Positions 8,509-16,851 of a stretch of 42,310 nucleotides of DNA are shown here, one piece after another. Each line of letters starts with the position of its first letter. Position 1 is the first letter of the stretch. Position numbers and translations under genes: made by a program. Source of the stretch: Bdellovibrionales bacterium (GTDB taxonomy: Bacteria > Bdellovibrionota_G > JALEGL01 > JAGRMV01); the NCBI GenBank assembly GCA_020434365.1, contig JAGRAX010000006.1, positions 1 through 42,310 of the forward strand, in the 5' to 3' direction. The notes under the pieces are model-generated. The model saw nothing but the letters and a program-made list of their open reading frames with translations. It was not told the origin of the DNA and ran no database searches.

Positions 8509-9119
8509 TTCGCTATACGGACAAAGCCAAAGAAAAGGCAAAGCACTTTATTTCAGGTGCAAAGGAACAAAATTCTGGAATTCGCATCGCCATCACAAAG
8601 AGAGACGAGAGCGGTTTCGTATATCATTTTGGATTGGATCCTTATAGCAATGAACAGGATGACGATATCATCATTCGCGAAGGTGGGTTTGTGACACGTA
8701 TTGATCCTGAGAGTGCAAAATGGCTAAAAGGCGCCACAGTGGATTGGATTCAAAAAGATGAAAAAGAAGGCTTTTCTGTGCTCAATCCCAACCCTCCAAT
8801 TCCAGATGCAACAAGTGAAGGACTAAAGCAATCTATTGTCGAAGCACTAAAATCCATTTTTGATCCAGAAATTCCGGTCAATATCTATGACCTGGGTCTG
8901 ATTTATGAAATTACAGTCGACCACGAAAAACAAAGTGCTGATGTGGTCATGACGCTTACTGCGCCCAATTGTCCAGCAGCAGAGCAACTTCCCAATGATG
9001 TAAAAGTTAAAACAGAATCTGTGCCGGGAATCAAAAAAGCGAAAGTAGAAATCACCTGGGAACCCCCATGGACTCCTGAAAAAATGTCTGAAGAAGCCAA
9101 GCTTGAACTTGGATTATAG
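8505..9119 (+). CDS. Fusion of degenerate IscA-like domain with SufT (MIP18/DUF59)
   Basis: A 204-residue two-domain protein closing the SUF operon, coupled to sufS by an ATGA overlap. Residues 1 to about 97 align by eye with A-type carriers (IscA/SufA/ErpA): KAKHFISG, ESGFVYHFGL, DPESAKWLKGATVDW and the NPNP end. All three cluster cysteines of that family are missing: the usual CSGF is ESGF (Glu35) and the C-terminal Cys-Gly-Cys is absent. Residues 105-204 are a full SufT-type domain with DPEIPVNIYDLGLIY, TAPNCPAAE (Cys156) and the tail WEPPWTPEKMSEEAKLELG. Cys156 is the only cysteine. SufT proteins help mature Fe-S targets; the N-terminal part may serve as a docking domain rather than a carrier. 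Confidence 0.85.
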   Translation: MIRYTDKAKEKAKHFISGAKEQNSGIRIAITKRDESGFVYHFGLDPYSNEQDDDIIIREGGFVTRIDPESAKWLKGATVDWIQKDEKEGFSVLNPNPPIPDATSEGLKQSIVEALKSIFDPEIPVNIYDLGLIYEITVDHEKQSADVVMTLTAPNCPAAEQLPNDVKVKTESVPGIKKAKVEITWEPPWTPEKMSEEAKLELGL

Positions 9120-9162
9120 AGCCTTTTATTCAGACCCAAAAAAAACACTCATACATAAGTGC

Positions 9163-9191
9163 TTGACTCATGCTCCTTCTCGGTTGAAAAT
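9163..9191 (+). promoter_or_regulatory. Possible promoter of the cytochrome c gene
   Basis: TTGACT (9163-9168) is followed at 17 bases by GAAAAT (9186-9191), a weak -10. It lies in the 80-base gap after the SUF operon. The predicted transcript start would fall almost at the ATG (9200), which weakens the call. Confidence 0.3.
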
Positions 9192-9199
9192 AGAGACTC

Positions 9200-9882
9200 A
9201 TGTTTCTTCTTCTCTTTCTTTCTTTTTTAATGCCTTTCTTGCCTCTATATGGCCAATCATTAGGCTATGAGTCTATTTCCAATGAATCTGTGAGTGTCGA
9301 AGATTTGACATCTTTTGGGGAGATGGAAGAATCAGAGTCCAATGTAGATTCTGAGACAAGCTCAAGTGGTATGGATCATGTCCCAGAAAGTAAAGGGAAT
9401 CAGGATCAAGCTGTGAAAGAGATGGAAACGCATTTGCCTGGACTTCCCAACCTTGAAAATGGTCGAGCAAAGTATGAAAGGAACTGCGTTTTGTGTCATG
9501 GGGCTTCAGGGTCTGCGAACTCACCTGTAGCTTTTTGCCTGTAGCTCAACAACTCAAAGTAAAACCCAAGTCTTTTGCGGATATCAATCCCGAAGATGAA
9601 TTGGATCCGAGCAAGGCCTTTCAAGTTATCACAAATGGGATTCCAGAAAGTCAAATGCCTTCCTTTGCCAGTCTCTCCGTGCAAGATCGATGGGATATCG
9701 CAGCTTATATTTTTACTTTGAGAGTTGATCTTCCAGAGGTGCAGAGGCCTTCTTCAAGTTTAAGTTGGAACCAAGTAAAAGATATGTCAAATCAGAACAT
9801 ACTTAGGCGCCTACAAAATCAAGGAATTCCGGAAACTGAACAGATCAAAGAGCTGAGTCGACTTCGTCGTTATCCTCAATAA
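9200..9882 (+). pseudogene. Exported cytochrome c, disrupted by a one-base frameshift
   Basis: The first frame (9200-9544) encodes a signal peptide (MFLLLFLSFLMPFLPLYGQS), an acidic linker of about 60 residues and a heme site CVLCH at residues 96-100. It stops 14 residues later. The frame one base back continues the same protein: PVAQQLKVKPKSF, then MPSFASLSVQDRWDIAAYIF, a normal class I cytochrome c end with a likely distal Met ligand, to a stop at 9882. Adding one T to the TTTTT run at 9532-9536 joins the halves into one 227-residue protein. It could be a recent mutation, a sequencing error or slippage. The protein would be a periplasmic electron carrier, possibly membrane-anchored by the uncleaved leader. 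Confidence 0.8.
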
Positions 9883-9903
9883 GCCTTTGGATTGACTTGT
9901 GCT

Positions 9904-12045
9904 TTAGGATCCGTTTCTCATATCTACGATGATTTTTTGATCTTGATCTTTTTTAACTTCGATTTTTTTTGTGATATCAGGAAAATCAGGGTGCTGTAGT
10001 ACAATATTGTGAGTTCCTACCGGAACTTTTTGATTGATGATAGGTGTAGAGCCAATTTCTTTTCCGTTAATGATAACTTTGGCCCATGGAATGGCGCTTA
10101 CATTGATACGTCCTTGTCCGGCATCTTTTTTCTTCAGTTCAATTGTTGTACTTGTGCGACTTTGGGAAACTGTGATGGTTGATTTTTTTGTTTCGTATCC
10201 GTCAGCTTTAGCAAGGATATTGTATTTTTGTCCATCTTTTGCGTCTGTAATTTTTTTGTTTCGACTGTATTTTCCATCAATAAAAACTTTAGCATTTTTA
10301 GGAATGACCTGAATCGTGAATTCAAGATGATCGGCTTTCATGTTGAAAGAAATTGTTTCTTGATCGAGGTCCAAAAACAACGAAGATTGCCTGTTTTTGT
10401 ATCCATCTTTTCTTACTTCGATGGTGTAGCTTTGATCCTTGTCTAATCCTTGTAGCTCCAAAGGCGTAGTGCCATTTCGTTTTTGTCCATTGAGATATAC
10501 ACTCGCTCCGGAAGGTTGACTCTGGACCAAAATCGTTCCCATTTCAGGAGGTAGCGGGACCAATTGATAGTACAACTGGTTTTCGAACTCCGAAGCTGTG
10601 AATTGTGTCAATAAATCCTCGTATCCTTCTTTGCTCAATTTTACATTATATGTGGTGTCTGATCGTAGCTCGATTTGCGTGGGTGTCGTGCCATATACAT
10701 TGCCATCAACAAAAATTTGGGCGCCAGAAGGAGAACTCTCGACATCATATGAGTAGTACACATTTTGGGCTTGTTGCTCAGGCGGTTGCGTTTCTGAGAT
10801 TTCCTTCTTTTTAACGTGCTCAGTTTTAAAAAAGAGATTCCATAAAAGGAGAGGAAGGGCAGCGATAGCACAAAAAAGAATAATGGACCTTAGTTTCGAA
10901 AACAAATTCGAGGGAGGATCTTCTCGAACAATAAAAACATCCTCTTCTAAAGCTGCTTTGGGGGAGATGAGTACTTTACTCTGCTTTGATGGAGTGTTTT
11001 CAAAGGCCTTTGATGATTTTTGGATACGTATGGTTCCAAGCCCCTCAAGCTGATCTAAATCTTCCTGAGCGATAGAGTCAATTGAGCGCTTGAGGTTCTC
11101 TGTTTCTTCTTTGATCTCGGCAGCAAACAACTCCTCCATTTGTTTGGAAAGATCTTTTGGGGAAAAATTGCTGTAATCTCGATACAATACTTTTGCAAGC
11201 TCTTGATGCATTGACATCGCGGATTCAAATCGATCTTGGGTATGTTTTGCCAAAGCTTTTTCTAAGATATCTTGAATGTCCTGAGAAATTTCGGGATTGA
11301 TGCTTTGAAGGTCTGGGATCTCACAATTTTTAATTTTTTCTAGGGTTTCAAAGTCTGTTTCCCCGATAAACAGTCTTTGACCACTCAAGATTTCAAAAAG
11401 AATGATTCCAACAGAAAAAATATCAGTTCTGTAATCTAGTTCTTGCCCCTCCGCTTGCTCTGGAGACATATATCCGAATTTCCCTTTGAGAACTCCCGCT
11501 TGAGTTTTATGCATTTTAGATGCAGTCTTTGCGATTCCAAAGTCCACTATTTTTACATCACCATGATATGAGACCATGATGTTTTGAGGAGAAATATCTC
11601 TGTGTATGATGCCAAGATCTTGTCCTGTCATCGTATTGGTTTTTCGATGAGCATAGTCAAGGCCTTTACACACCTCTGCAACAATATAGAGACATTGTGG
11701 AACCGAAAGATTTTGAGACGTAATAAAGGATTTTTTTAATATGCCTCGAAGGTCTTTCCCATTCACAAACTCCATGGCAATAAAAAAATTGTCATCAATT
11801 TTTCCTAAGTCTGTAACTTGGCAGATGTTGGAATGATTGAGTTCGACAGAAATCTTTGCTTCGTCAATAAACATTTCTACAAACTCTTCGTCACTGCTCA
11901 AATGAGGCAAAATTCTTTTGATGACAAGAAGTCGTTCAAAGCCTCTGATGCCATAAGCTTTTGCCTTGAAAACCTCAGCCATTCCTCCTACCGCAATGCG
12001 GTCAAGAATGATGTATTTTCCATATAGGAAGGGTTGAAAACTCAT
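9904..12045 (-). CDS. Membrane Ser/Thr protein kinase with four PEGA repeats
   Basis: A 713-residue Hanks-type kinase. The catalytic domain covers about residues 8-290: Gly loop VGGMAEVF, Lys43, HRDISPQN (148-155), DFG (168-170) and the activation segment GKFGYMSPEQA. A low-complexity linker leads to one membrane helix (about 388-406). The C-terminal part has four PEGA-type repeats, for example SSPSGAQIFVDGNVYGTTP and SQPSGASVYLNGQ. The topology is a cytoplasmic kinase with an outside PEGA module that probably contacts peptidoglycan or a surface layer. All catalytic residues are intact. It is encoded convergent to the broken cytochrome gene and divergent from the glycosyltransferase gene, so its regulon partners are not evident. 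The kinase layout is typical of Myxococcota-like bacteria. Confidence 0.95.
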   Translation of the reverse strand: MSFQPFLYGKYIILDRIAVGGMAEVFKAKAYGIRGFERLLVIKRILPHLSSDEEFVEMFIDEAKISVELNHSNICQVTDLGKIDDNFFIAMEFVNGKDLRGILKKSFITSQNLSVPQCLYIVAEVCKGLDYAHRKTNTMTGQDLGIIHRDISPQNIMVSYHGDVKIVDFGIAKTASKMHKTQAGVLKGKFGYMSPEQAEGQELDYRTDIFSVGIILFEILSGQRLFIGETDFETLEKIKNCEIPDLQSINPEISQDIQDILEKALAKHTQDRFESAMSMHQELAKVLYRDYSNFSPKDLSKQMEELFAAEIKEETENLKRSIDSIAQEDLDQLEGLGTIRIQKSSKAFENTPSKQSKVLISPKAALEEDVFIVREDPPSNLFSKLRSIILFCAIAALPLLLWNLFFKTEHVKKKEISETQPPEQQAQNVYYSYDVESSPSGAQIFVDGNVYGTTPTQIELRSDTTYNVKLSKEGYEDLLTQFTASEFENQLYYQLVPLPPEMGTILVQSQPSGASVYLNGQKRNGTTPLELQGLDKDQSYTIEVRKDGYKNRQSSLFLDLDQETISFNMKADHLEFTIQVIPKNAKVFIDGKYSRNKKITDAKDGQKYNILAKADGYETKKSTITVSQSRTSTTIELKKKDAGQGRINVSAIPWAKVIINGKEIGSTPIINQKVPVGTHNIVLQHPDFPDITKKIEVKKDQDQKIIVDMRNGS

Positions 12046-12167
12046 ATGATAAAATGAAGATCAAGGTGGCTTGCGGGTGATCTGTCCCCTCTCAAAAATT
12101 TGATCCTTCCTCGCTGTCTATAGCTACGCTAAAGGTTAAAAAACATGTATAGAATACCACAACGTAG

Positions 12168-13973
12168 ATGAATGGCTCTAAAAACAGTTCGCAAAAGGCT
12201 CAAAAAGAAAATCAACACAGCATTGTTATTTCTATACTTTTCATTGTAACGGCTTTTGCTGTTTGGGGACAGGTATTGGGTTTTGAATTTGTATGGGATG
12301 ACAAGTCCATGATCTTGTCTAATGGCTCGCTGCATCGTTGGTCAACGCTGTGGAGAGGTTTCCTTTATGATTTCTGGTCTCTTCACGACCGACCTGAGCA
12401 GAGTGGATACTGGAGACCTCTTGTCAGTTTTTTACATGTTGTTTGGATGAAAATTTTTGGACCCAGTTCTCTGGGGTTTCATGCCTTAAGCTTGGTTTTT
12501 CATATGGCCAATACCTATCTTGTGTATCTTCTCTCTCGAAGGTGGCTACATCACTTTTACTTATCCCTTGGGGTTTCCGCTGTGTTTATGCTTCACCCCC
12601 TTCAAGCTGAGGCCGTAGCTTTTGCCTCAGCATTGCCAGATCTTATGAGTTGTTTCTTTGGTTTGTTGGCACTGTATTTTTTTTTGGATCAAAAAAAGCA
12701 TGTTCGAATATGGGTTTCAATTTTTCTTGTATGCGGCCTCTTGTCGAAAGAATCCGGTATAAGCTTTATTCTTTTTTGCGGCTTTCTCTTATATCGAGAA
12801 CGACACAAAAAAAAATCGAATGCTTTCGGTCTAGGACTCATGCTTCTATCCATTTCTCTTGTGTATGTTGTCCTTCACTGGCAGGTGACTTCCGGAATCG
12901 GAGCAAGAGTAGCATTGTGGGGAGGATCAATATGGACACATGTGGGGACGTGCGCAAAGCTTTTTGCCTATGAACTTTCTTTAATTTTTTGGCCTAGAGC
13001 GCACTCACCAACTCGAGAGTTTGAAGTTGTGCAACATGCCTTTGATCTTTGGATGATCGGGGGAATGCTACTATGGTTTGCAATGTTTGTGTTGTATTGG
13101 AAGGAAAGAAAGGCAAATAGGTCCATATATATTGCCGGATATCTCATATTCTGGTTGCCAGTTTCCAACTTGATTCCCGCTGAGGGATTGATTGCGGATC
13201 GATACATGTATCTTTTGGTTTTTTGGACTGGACTCTATGCGCTAGATGTTCTTGCTCCTCTTTTTATGCTTGAAAAACGACTCGCGTATGGATTTGCGGC
13301 TGTGTTGGGTGTCATGTCTTTGTATGCTTACAAAGCCGCGTCGTTTTGGAAAAGTGACCACGTTCTTTGGTCTCACGCGCTGGCTCAAAATGAATACTCT
13401 CCCCTTGCATGGAACGAGCTTGGGAATCTAAAATTTAAAGAAAAAAATTGGACTGGTGCTTGTTGGGCCTATCAAAAAGCAGCTTCATTGAAGGAGAAGT
13501 TTTACTCTGATGCATACTTTAATCTTGTCGGATGTTATATGAAGCAAGGCAACCCTAAGCTTGCTCAATCATACTTGGATCGACTGTCCGCATCTGAGAA
13601 ACAGGAATCGAGGTATTATGATTTGTACGCAGCTGTACTGCAGCAGCAGGGATTTTTTCCTCAAGCTCTATACTACCAAAATAAAGCCATACACATGGAT
13701 GCCAATGTCTGGCAATATTACTATCATGCAGGGTTGATTTGTTTGCTCAGTCGCCAATTTGAACGTGCCAAGGAATATTTTGAGCAGTCGAAACATCTCG
13801 GAGGAGAGGGGCCGGAGCTTCTTCATCATTTTGCATTGAGCTTGTTTCATCTCGGGCAATATGCGCAAAGCATTCAAGTGTGGAAAAAAATGGAGACTCA
13901 GTATGGTCAGAATTCGGAAAGTCGATCTTACGTAGAAAAAGCAGAGTTGTTGCATCAATTGCAAAACTCATAA
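12168..13973 (+). CDS. TMTC-like GT-C membrane glycosyltransferase with C-terminal TPRs
   Basis: A 601-residue polytopic membrane protein. Residues 20 to about 400 hold around ten hydrophobic segments. The first outside loop carries FEFVWDDKSMI (Asp44-Asp45), the acidic pair expected in GT-C enzymes. YWRPLVSFLH and HPLQAEAVAFASALPDLMS match motifs of eukaryotic TMTC proteins, which are protein O-mannosyltransferases. Residues about 410-590 are four or five TPRs (AWNELGNLKFKEKNWTGACW, then similar). By family it should use a lipid-linked sugar to modify proteins or glycans at the outer face of the inner membrane. Its neighbours are ribF and the pilus cluster, so a surface protein such as pilin is a possible target, but nothing here proves this. 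Confidence 0.8.
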   Translation: MNGSKNSSQKAQKENQHSIVISILFIVTAFAVWGQVLGFEFVWDDKSMILSNGSLHRWSTLWRGFLYDFWSLHDRPEQSGYWRPLVSFLHVVWMKIFGPSSLGFHALSLVFHMANTYLVYLLSRRWLHHFYLSLGVSAVFMLHPLQAEAVAFASALPDLMSCFFGLLALYFFLDQKKHVRIWVSIFLVCGLLSKESGISFILFCGFLLYRERHKKKSNAFGLGLMLLSISLVYVVLHWQVTSGIGARVALWGGSIWTHVGTCAKLFAYELSLIFWPRAHSPTREFEVVQHAFDLWMIGGMLLWFAMFVLYWKERKANRSIYIAGYLIFWLPVSNLIPAEGLIADRYMYLLVFWTGLYALDVLAPLFMLEKRLAYGFAAVLGVMSLYAYKAASFWKSDHVLWSHALAQNEYSPLAWNELGNLKFKEKNWTGACWAYQKAASLKEKFYSDAYFNLVGCYMKQGNPKLAQSYLDRLSASEKQESRYYDLYAAVLQQQGFFPQALYYQNKAIHMDANVWQYYYHAGLICLLSRQFERAKEYFEQSKHLGGEGPELLHHFALSLFHLGQYAQSIQVWKKMETQYGQNSESRSYVEKAELLHQLQNS

Positions 13974-14005
13974 ACCGTGTTTGTAAGTACTGTAGAGTGG
14001 AAAAA

Positions 14006-14926
14006 ATGAAGGAAATACCAAATCATAAGATTTCGAGTGTGCTGTCTTTAGGAAACTTTGATGGTGTGCATCGGGGACATCAAGAACTTTTTGCGCGTCA
14101 AAAAAAAATGGCTCAGAGCCTGGGTTTGAAAACGCAGGCCTTGGTTTTGTTTCCTCATCCCTCTGTCGTTTTAGGGTTTCAGGGTCCTGCAACTTTGATG
14201 AAAATTGAAGACCGAGTTGAAAAAATTCGCAGTTTAGGGATCGACCATGTCTTTACGCTGCCATTTACAACAGCACTTTCACAAGTTTCGGCTCAAGATT
14301 TTGTTGCGCTTCTTAGAGACCAAATGGGAATGAAAGCGCTGTGCATTGGTGAGACCACTCATCTTGGTCGGAAAAGAGAAGGAAGTCCAAGCAAGTTAAA
14401 GCAGTTATGCAAGGCTATGGATATTTCTGTTGAGATCGTCAAAGCCAAGCAGGTCGATAAGGTCGCATGTAGCAGTACTTTAATTCGGGCGCTTCTTGCC
14501 AGAGGAGAAATTCAGACTGTGAATGCTTTGCTTGGATATGATTATTTTTTGAGGGCAAAAGTAGTAAAAGGAAAGGGTGTGGGAAAGGAAATAGGTTTTC
14601 CTACAGCAAACCTAGGAGAAATAGATACGATGCTGCCAGCTCAAGGCGTGTATGCAAGTTATGTTCAGCTTGAGGGCAAAGCATTGCCAGCAGCTACAAA
14701 TGTCGGAGTCAGGCCAACGCTGGGAGACTCTAGCGAGTTGACGGTAGAGGTTCATATTTTAGATCAGACCTTTGATCTATATGGAAAAAATCTTACGCTC
14801 CATTGGAAAAAACGCATTCGTAAGGAAAAGAAATATTCCAAGCTAGAGTCTTTGAAGAAGCAGATTTCTCGGGATTTGCGAGAGGTAAAAGAGCTCTTTG
14901 ATGCAAAAAACAAGGTAAAGCCTTAA
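14006..14926 (+). CDS. ribF: RibF, bifunctional riboflavin kinase/FMN adenylyltransferase
   Basis: A 306-residue enzyme that converts riboflavin to FMN and then FAD in the cytoplasm. The N-terminal adenylyltransferase has the HxGH-like motif GNFDGVHRGH (16-25) and the late motif STLIRALLARGEI. The C-terminal flavokinase domain starts near residue 178, with GKEIGFPTANL at 193-203 and TNVGVRPTLG. The length is near the usual 300-315. The open frame extends upstream to 13880 over the glycosyltransferase end, but that extension is not family-like; the ATG at 14006 is chosen, with GTGGA just upstream. No FMN riboswitch is visible. It follows the glycosyltransferase gene by 32 bases. Confidence 0.95.
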   Translation: MKEIPNHKISSVLSLGNFDGVHRGHQELFARQKKMAQSLGLKTQALVLFPHPSVVLGFQGPATLMKIEDRVEKIRSLGIDHVFTLPFTTALSQVSAQDFVALLRDQMGMKALCIGETTHLGRKREGSPSKLKQLCKAMDISVEIVKAKQVDKVACSSTLIRALLARGEIQTVNALLGYDYFLRAKVVKGKGVGKEIGFPTANLGEIDTMLPAQGVYASYVQLEGKALPAATNVGVRPTLGDSSELTVEVHILDQTFDLYGKNLTLHWKKRIRKEKKYSKLESLKKQISRDLREVKELFDAKNKVKP

Positions 14927-14942
14927 TATTTATTGTCTTTTG

Positions 14943-14971
14943 TTGACAATTTTTGTTCACATTGATAATCT
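14943..14971 (+). promoter_or_regulatory. Promoter of the pilB-led operon, overlapping a shared pil box
   Basis: TTGACA (14943-14948) and TAATCT (14966-14971) are 17 bases apart, a strong sigma-70 type promoter about 165 bases upstream of pilB. The -35 region is part of the 20-mer TGACAATTTTTGTTCACATT (14944-14963), which recurs with two changes upstream of pilA (21989-22008). A second candidate is an extended -10, TGTTATAAA, at 15027-15035. The rest of the 211-base gap before pilB shows only the short leader frame described below. Confidence 0.65.
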
Positions 14972-15078
14972 ATTTGATGGAAGTCGTTCTTACCTTTTAT
15001 TGATTCTCTTTGGCTCTGGTGAAAGCTGTTATAAAATCAAGAATGGGACTTATAGACTAGGGGAGAAATTGTTAGGTG

Positions 15079-15141
15079 ATGGGAAATACAAAAAAACATA
15101 GTTTCATGTTGGCTGGTCAAGGCATTGAGGTGGCATTGTGA
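15079..15141 (+). CDS. Possible 20-codon leader peptide coupled to pilB
   Basis: ATG at 15079 opens 20 codons (MGNTKKHSFMLAGQGIEVAL) whose TGA stop (15139-15141) overlaps the pilB GTG start as GTGA. An AGGTG lies directly against the ATG, too close for an ideal ribosome site. Translation of this leader could feed ribosomes to pilB. The peptide has no recognisable features and may be chance. Confidence 0.25.
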   Translation: MGNTKKHSFMLAGQGIEVAL

Positions 15142-16829
15142 GCGCACGCCTTGGAGAGCTTCTTGTTCGCCAGAATCTGATTTCCAGTCAGCAGTTGCAA
15201 AAAGCTCAAGAGGAGAGTCGAAAAAGCGGCAAGCGTTTGGGCTACCACCTAACCAAGTTGGGTTATATCAAGGAAGGTGATTTAACCAATTTCTTGTCCA
15301 AACAGTATGGCGTTCCCTCGATCAACCTTGAAGATTTTGAAATTGAGCAAAGCGTGATTGATCTGGTTCCTCGAGAGGTGGCGGAAAAGCATCAGATCAT
15401 TCCAGTCAATAAGTCGGGTGCGAGTCTGATTGTTGCGATGGCAGACCCTTCAAATATTTATGCCATCGACGATTTGAAATTTTTGACCGGGTATAATGTT
15501 GAGGTTGTTGTTTCTTCTGAAGTTGCGATCAAAGAAGCCATCGAGAGATATTATGATGAAGGAGAGGCTTTCGATGATGTATTGGCAGGTTTTGACGACG
15601 AGGGAATTGAATACGTTGAGCAGGACAATCTCGATGATGTAGATGAAGCTGCTGCCGAGGCAGCGCCTGTTGTGAAGCTTGTAAACCTTATTCTTACAGA
15701 TTCGGTCAAAAAAAATGCATCTGATATTCATATTGAGCCGTATGAAAAAAGTTTTCGCGTACGGTTCCGAATTGATGGTGTCATGTATGAAGTCATGAAA
15801 CCGCCTCTCAAGCTTAAAAATGCCATCACTTCTCGTATCAAAATTATGAGTAAGCTCGATATTGCGGAGAGAAGGCTGCCGCAAGATGGACGAATCAAGC
15901 TCAAACTAGCCAAAAACAAAGAGATGGATTTTCGTGTTTCTGTTCTGCCAACCTTGTTTGGAGAGAAAATTGTTTTGCGTCTATTGGACAAATCCAATTT
16001 GCAGCTCGACATGACAAAGTTGGGATTTGAACAAAAAGCTTTGGATGACTTTCAAGATTCGATTCATAAACCTTTTGGAATGGTACTTGTTACGGGCCCT
16101 ACGGGATCTGGTAAAACAACAACGCTATACTCAGCATTGTCTGAGCTCAATAAAATCTCTGAGAATATTTCTACCGCGGAAGATCCTGTCGAGTTCAACC
16201 TTGCTGGGATCAATCAGGTACAGATGCATGAGGATATTGGCCTAAATTTTGCGGCCGCGCTCCGATCTTTTCTACGTCAGGATCCTGATATCATCATGGT
16301 GGGGGAGATTCGAGACTTTGAAACTGCTGAAATCTCCATCAAAGCAGCTCTTACAGGTCACTTGGTTTTATCAACCTTGCACACGAACGATGCACCTTCT
16401 ACGGTCAACCGTTTGCTCAATATGGGGATTGAACCCTTTTTGGTAGCATCTTCGGTTAACTGTATTTTGGCACAGAGGCTTGCAAGAAAAATTTGTGATG
16501 AATGCAAGGAGCCCATTGATGTTCCTCCTCAAACACTGATTGATACGGGAATGTCTCCCGAAGTCGCAAATTCTGTAAAACTATTTCAAGGCAAGGGTTG
16601 TGGAAAGTGTAGCGAAACGGGCTACAAAGGTCGGGTGGCGATCTATGAGGTTATGGCGGTGAAAGAAGAACTTAAAGAATTTATTCTCAATGGAGCCAAT
16701 ACCGCAGAAATCAAGAGAGAAGCGATGAGGTTGGGTATGAAATCGATGCGACAATCTGTCTTAACTAAAATGGAAGAAGGGATGACAACCCTAGAAGAAG
16801 TTCTGCGTGTTTCTGTAGGCGATAAATAG
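15138..16829 (+). CDS. pilB: PilB, type IV pilus extension ATPase
   Basis: A 563-residue GspE/PilB ATPase that powers pilus extension from the cytoplasmic face. The N-terminal T2SSE-N domain is seen as MSARLGELLVRQNLISSQQL. Walker A is GPTGSGKTTT (320-329), the Walker B region is DPDIIMVGEIRD (382-393), and the His box region is GHLVLSTLHTND. A zinc site is formed by CDEC (453-456) and CGKC (488-491), as in extension rather than retraction ATPases. The start is GTG at 15138, supported by GAGGTG about 5 bases upstream and by the usual N-terminus. It heads the pilus cluster. Confidence 0.97.
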   Translation: MSARLGELLVRQNLISSQQLQKAQEESRKSGKRLGYHLTKLGYIKEGDLTNFLSKQYGVPSINLEDFEIEQSVIDLVPREVAEKHQIIPVNKSGASLIVAMADPSNIYAIDDLKFLTGYNVEVVVSSEVAIKEAIERYYDEGEAFDDVLAGFDDEGIEYVEQDNLDDVDEAAAEAAPVVKLVNLILTDSVKKNASDIHIEPYEKSFRVRFRIDGVMYEVMKPPLKLKNAITSRIKIMSKLDIAERRLPQDGRIKLKLAKNKEMDFRVSVLPTLFGEKIVLRLLDKSNLQLDMTKLGFEQKALDDFQDSIHKPFGMVLVTGPTGSGKTTTLYSALSELNKISENISTAEDPVEFNLAGINQVQMHEDIGLNFAAALRSFLRQDPDIIMVGEIRDFETAEISIKAALTGHLVLSTLHTNDAPSTVNRLLNMGIEPFLVASSVNCILAQRLARKICDECKEPIDVPPQTLIDTGMSPEVANSVKLFQGKGCGKCSETGYKGRVAIYEVMAVKEELKEFILNGANTAEIKREAMRLGMKSMRQSVLTKMEEGMTTLEEVLRVSVGDK

Positions 16830-16851
16830 AAATCACATTACAATTATTCAT

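Noticed and set aside
9145-9162. Hairpin CACTCAT/ATAAGTG after the SUF operon as terminator
   Set aside because: A central mismatch and no T-tract.
9532-9538. Programmed -1 frameshifting in the cytochrome gene
   Set aside because: The site lacks a canonical X XXY YYZ heptamer and an obvious downstream pseudoknot; a homopolymer indel is simpler.
15011-15028. Possible sigma-54 promoter for pilB
   Set aside because: Spacing between GG and GC is 11; a good TTGACA/TAATCT pair lies upstream instead.
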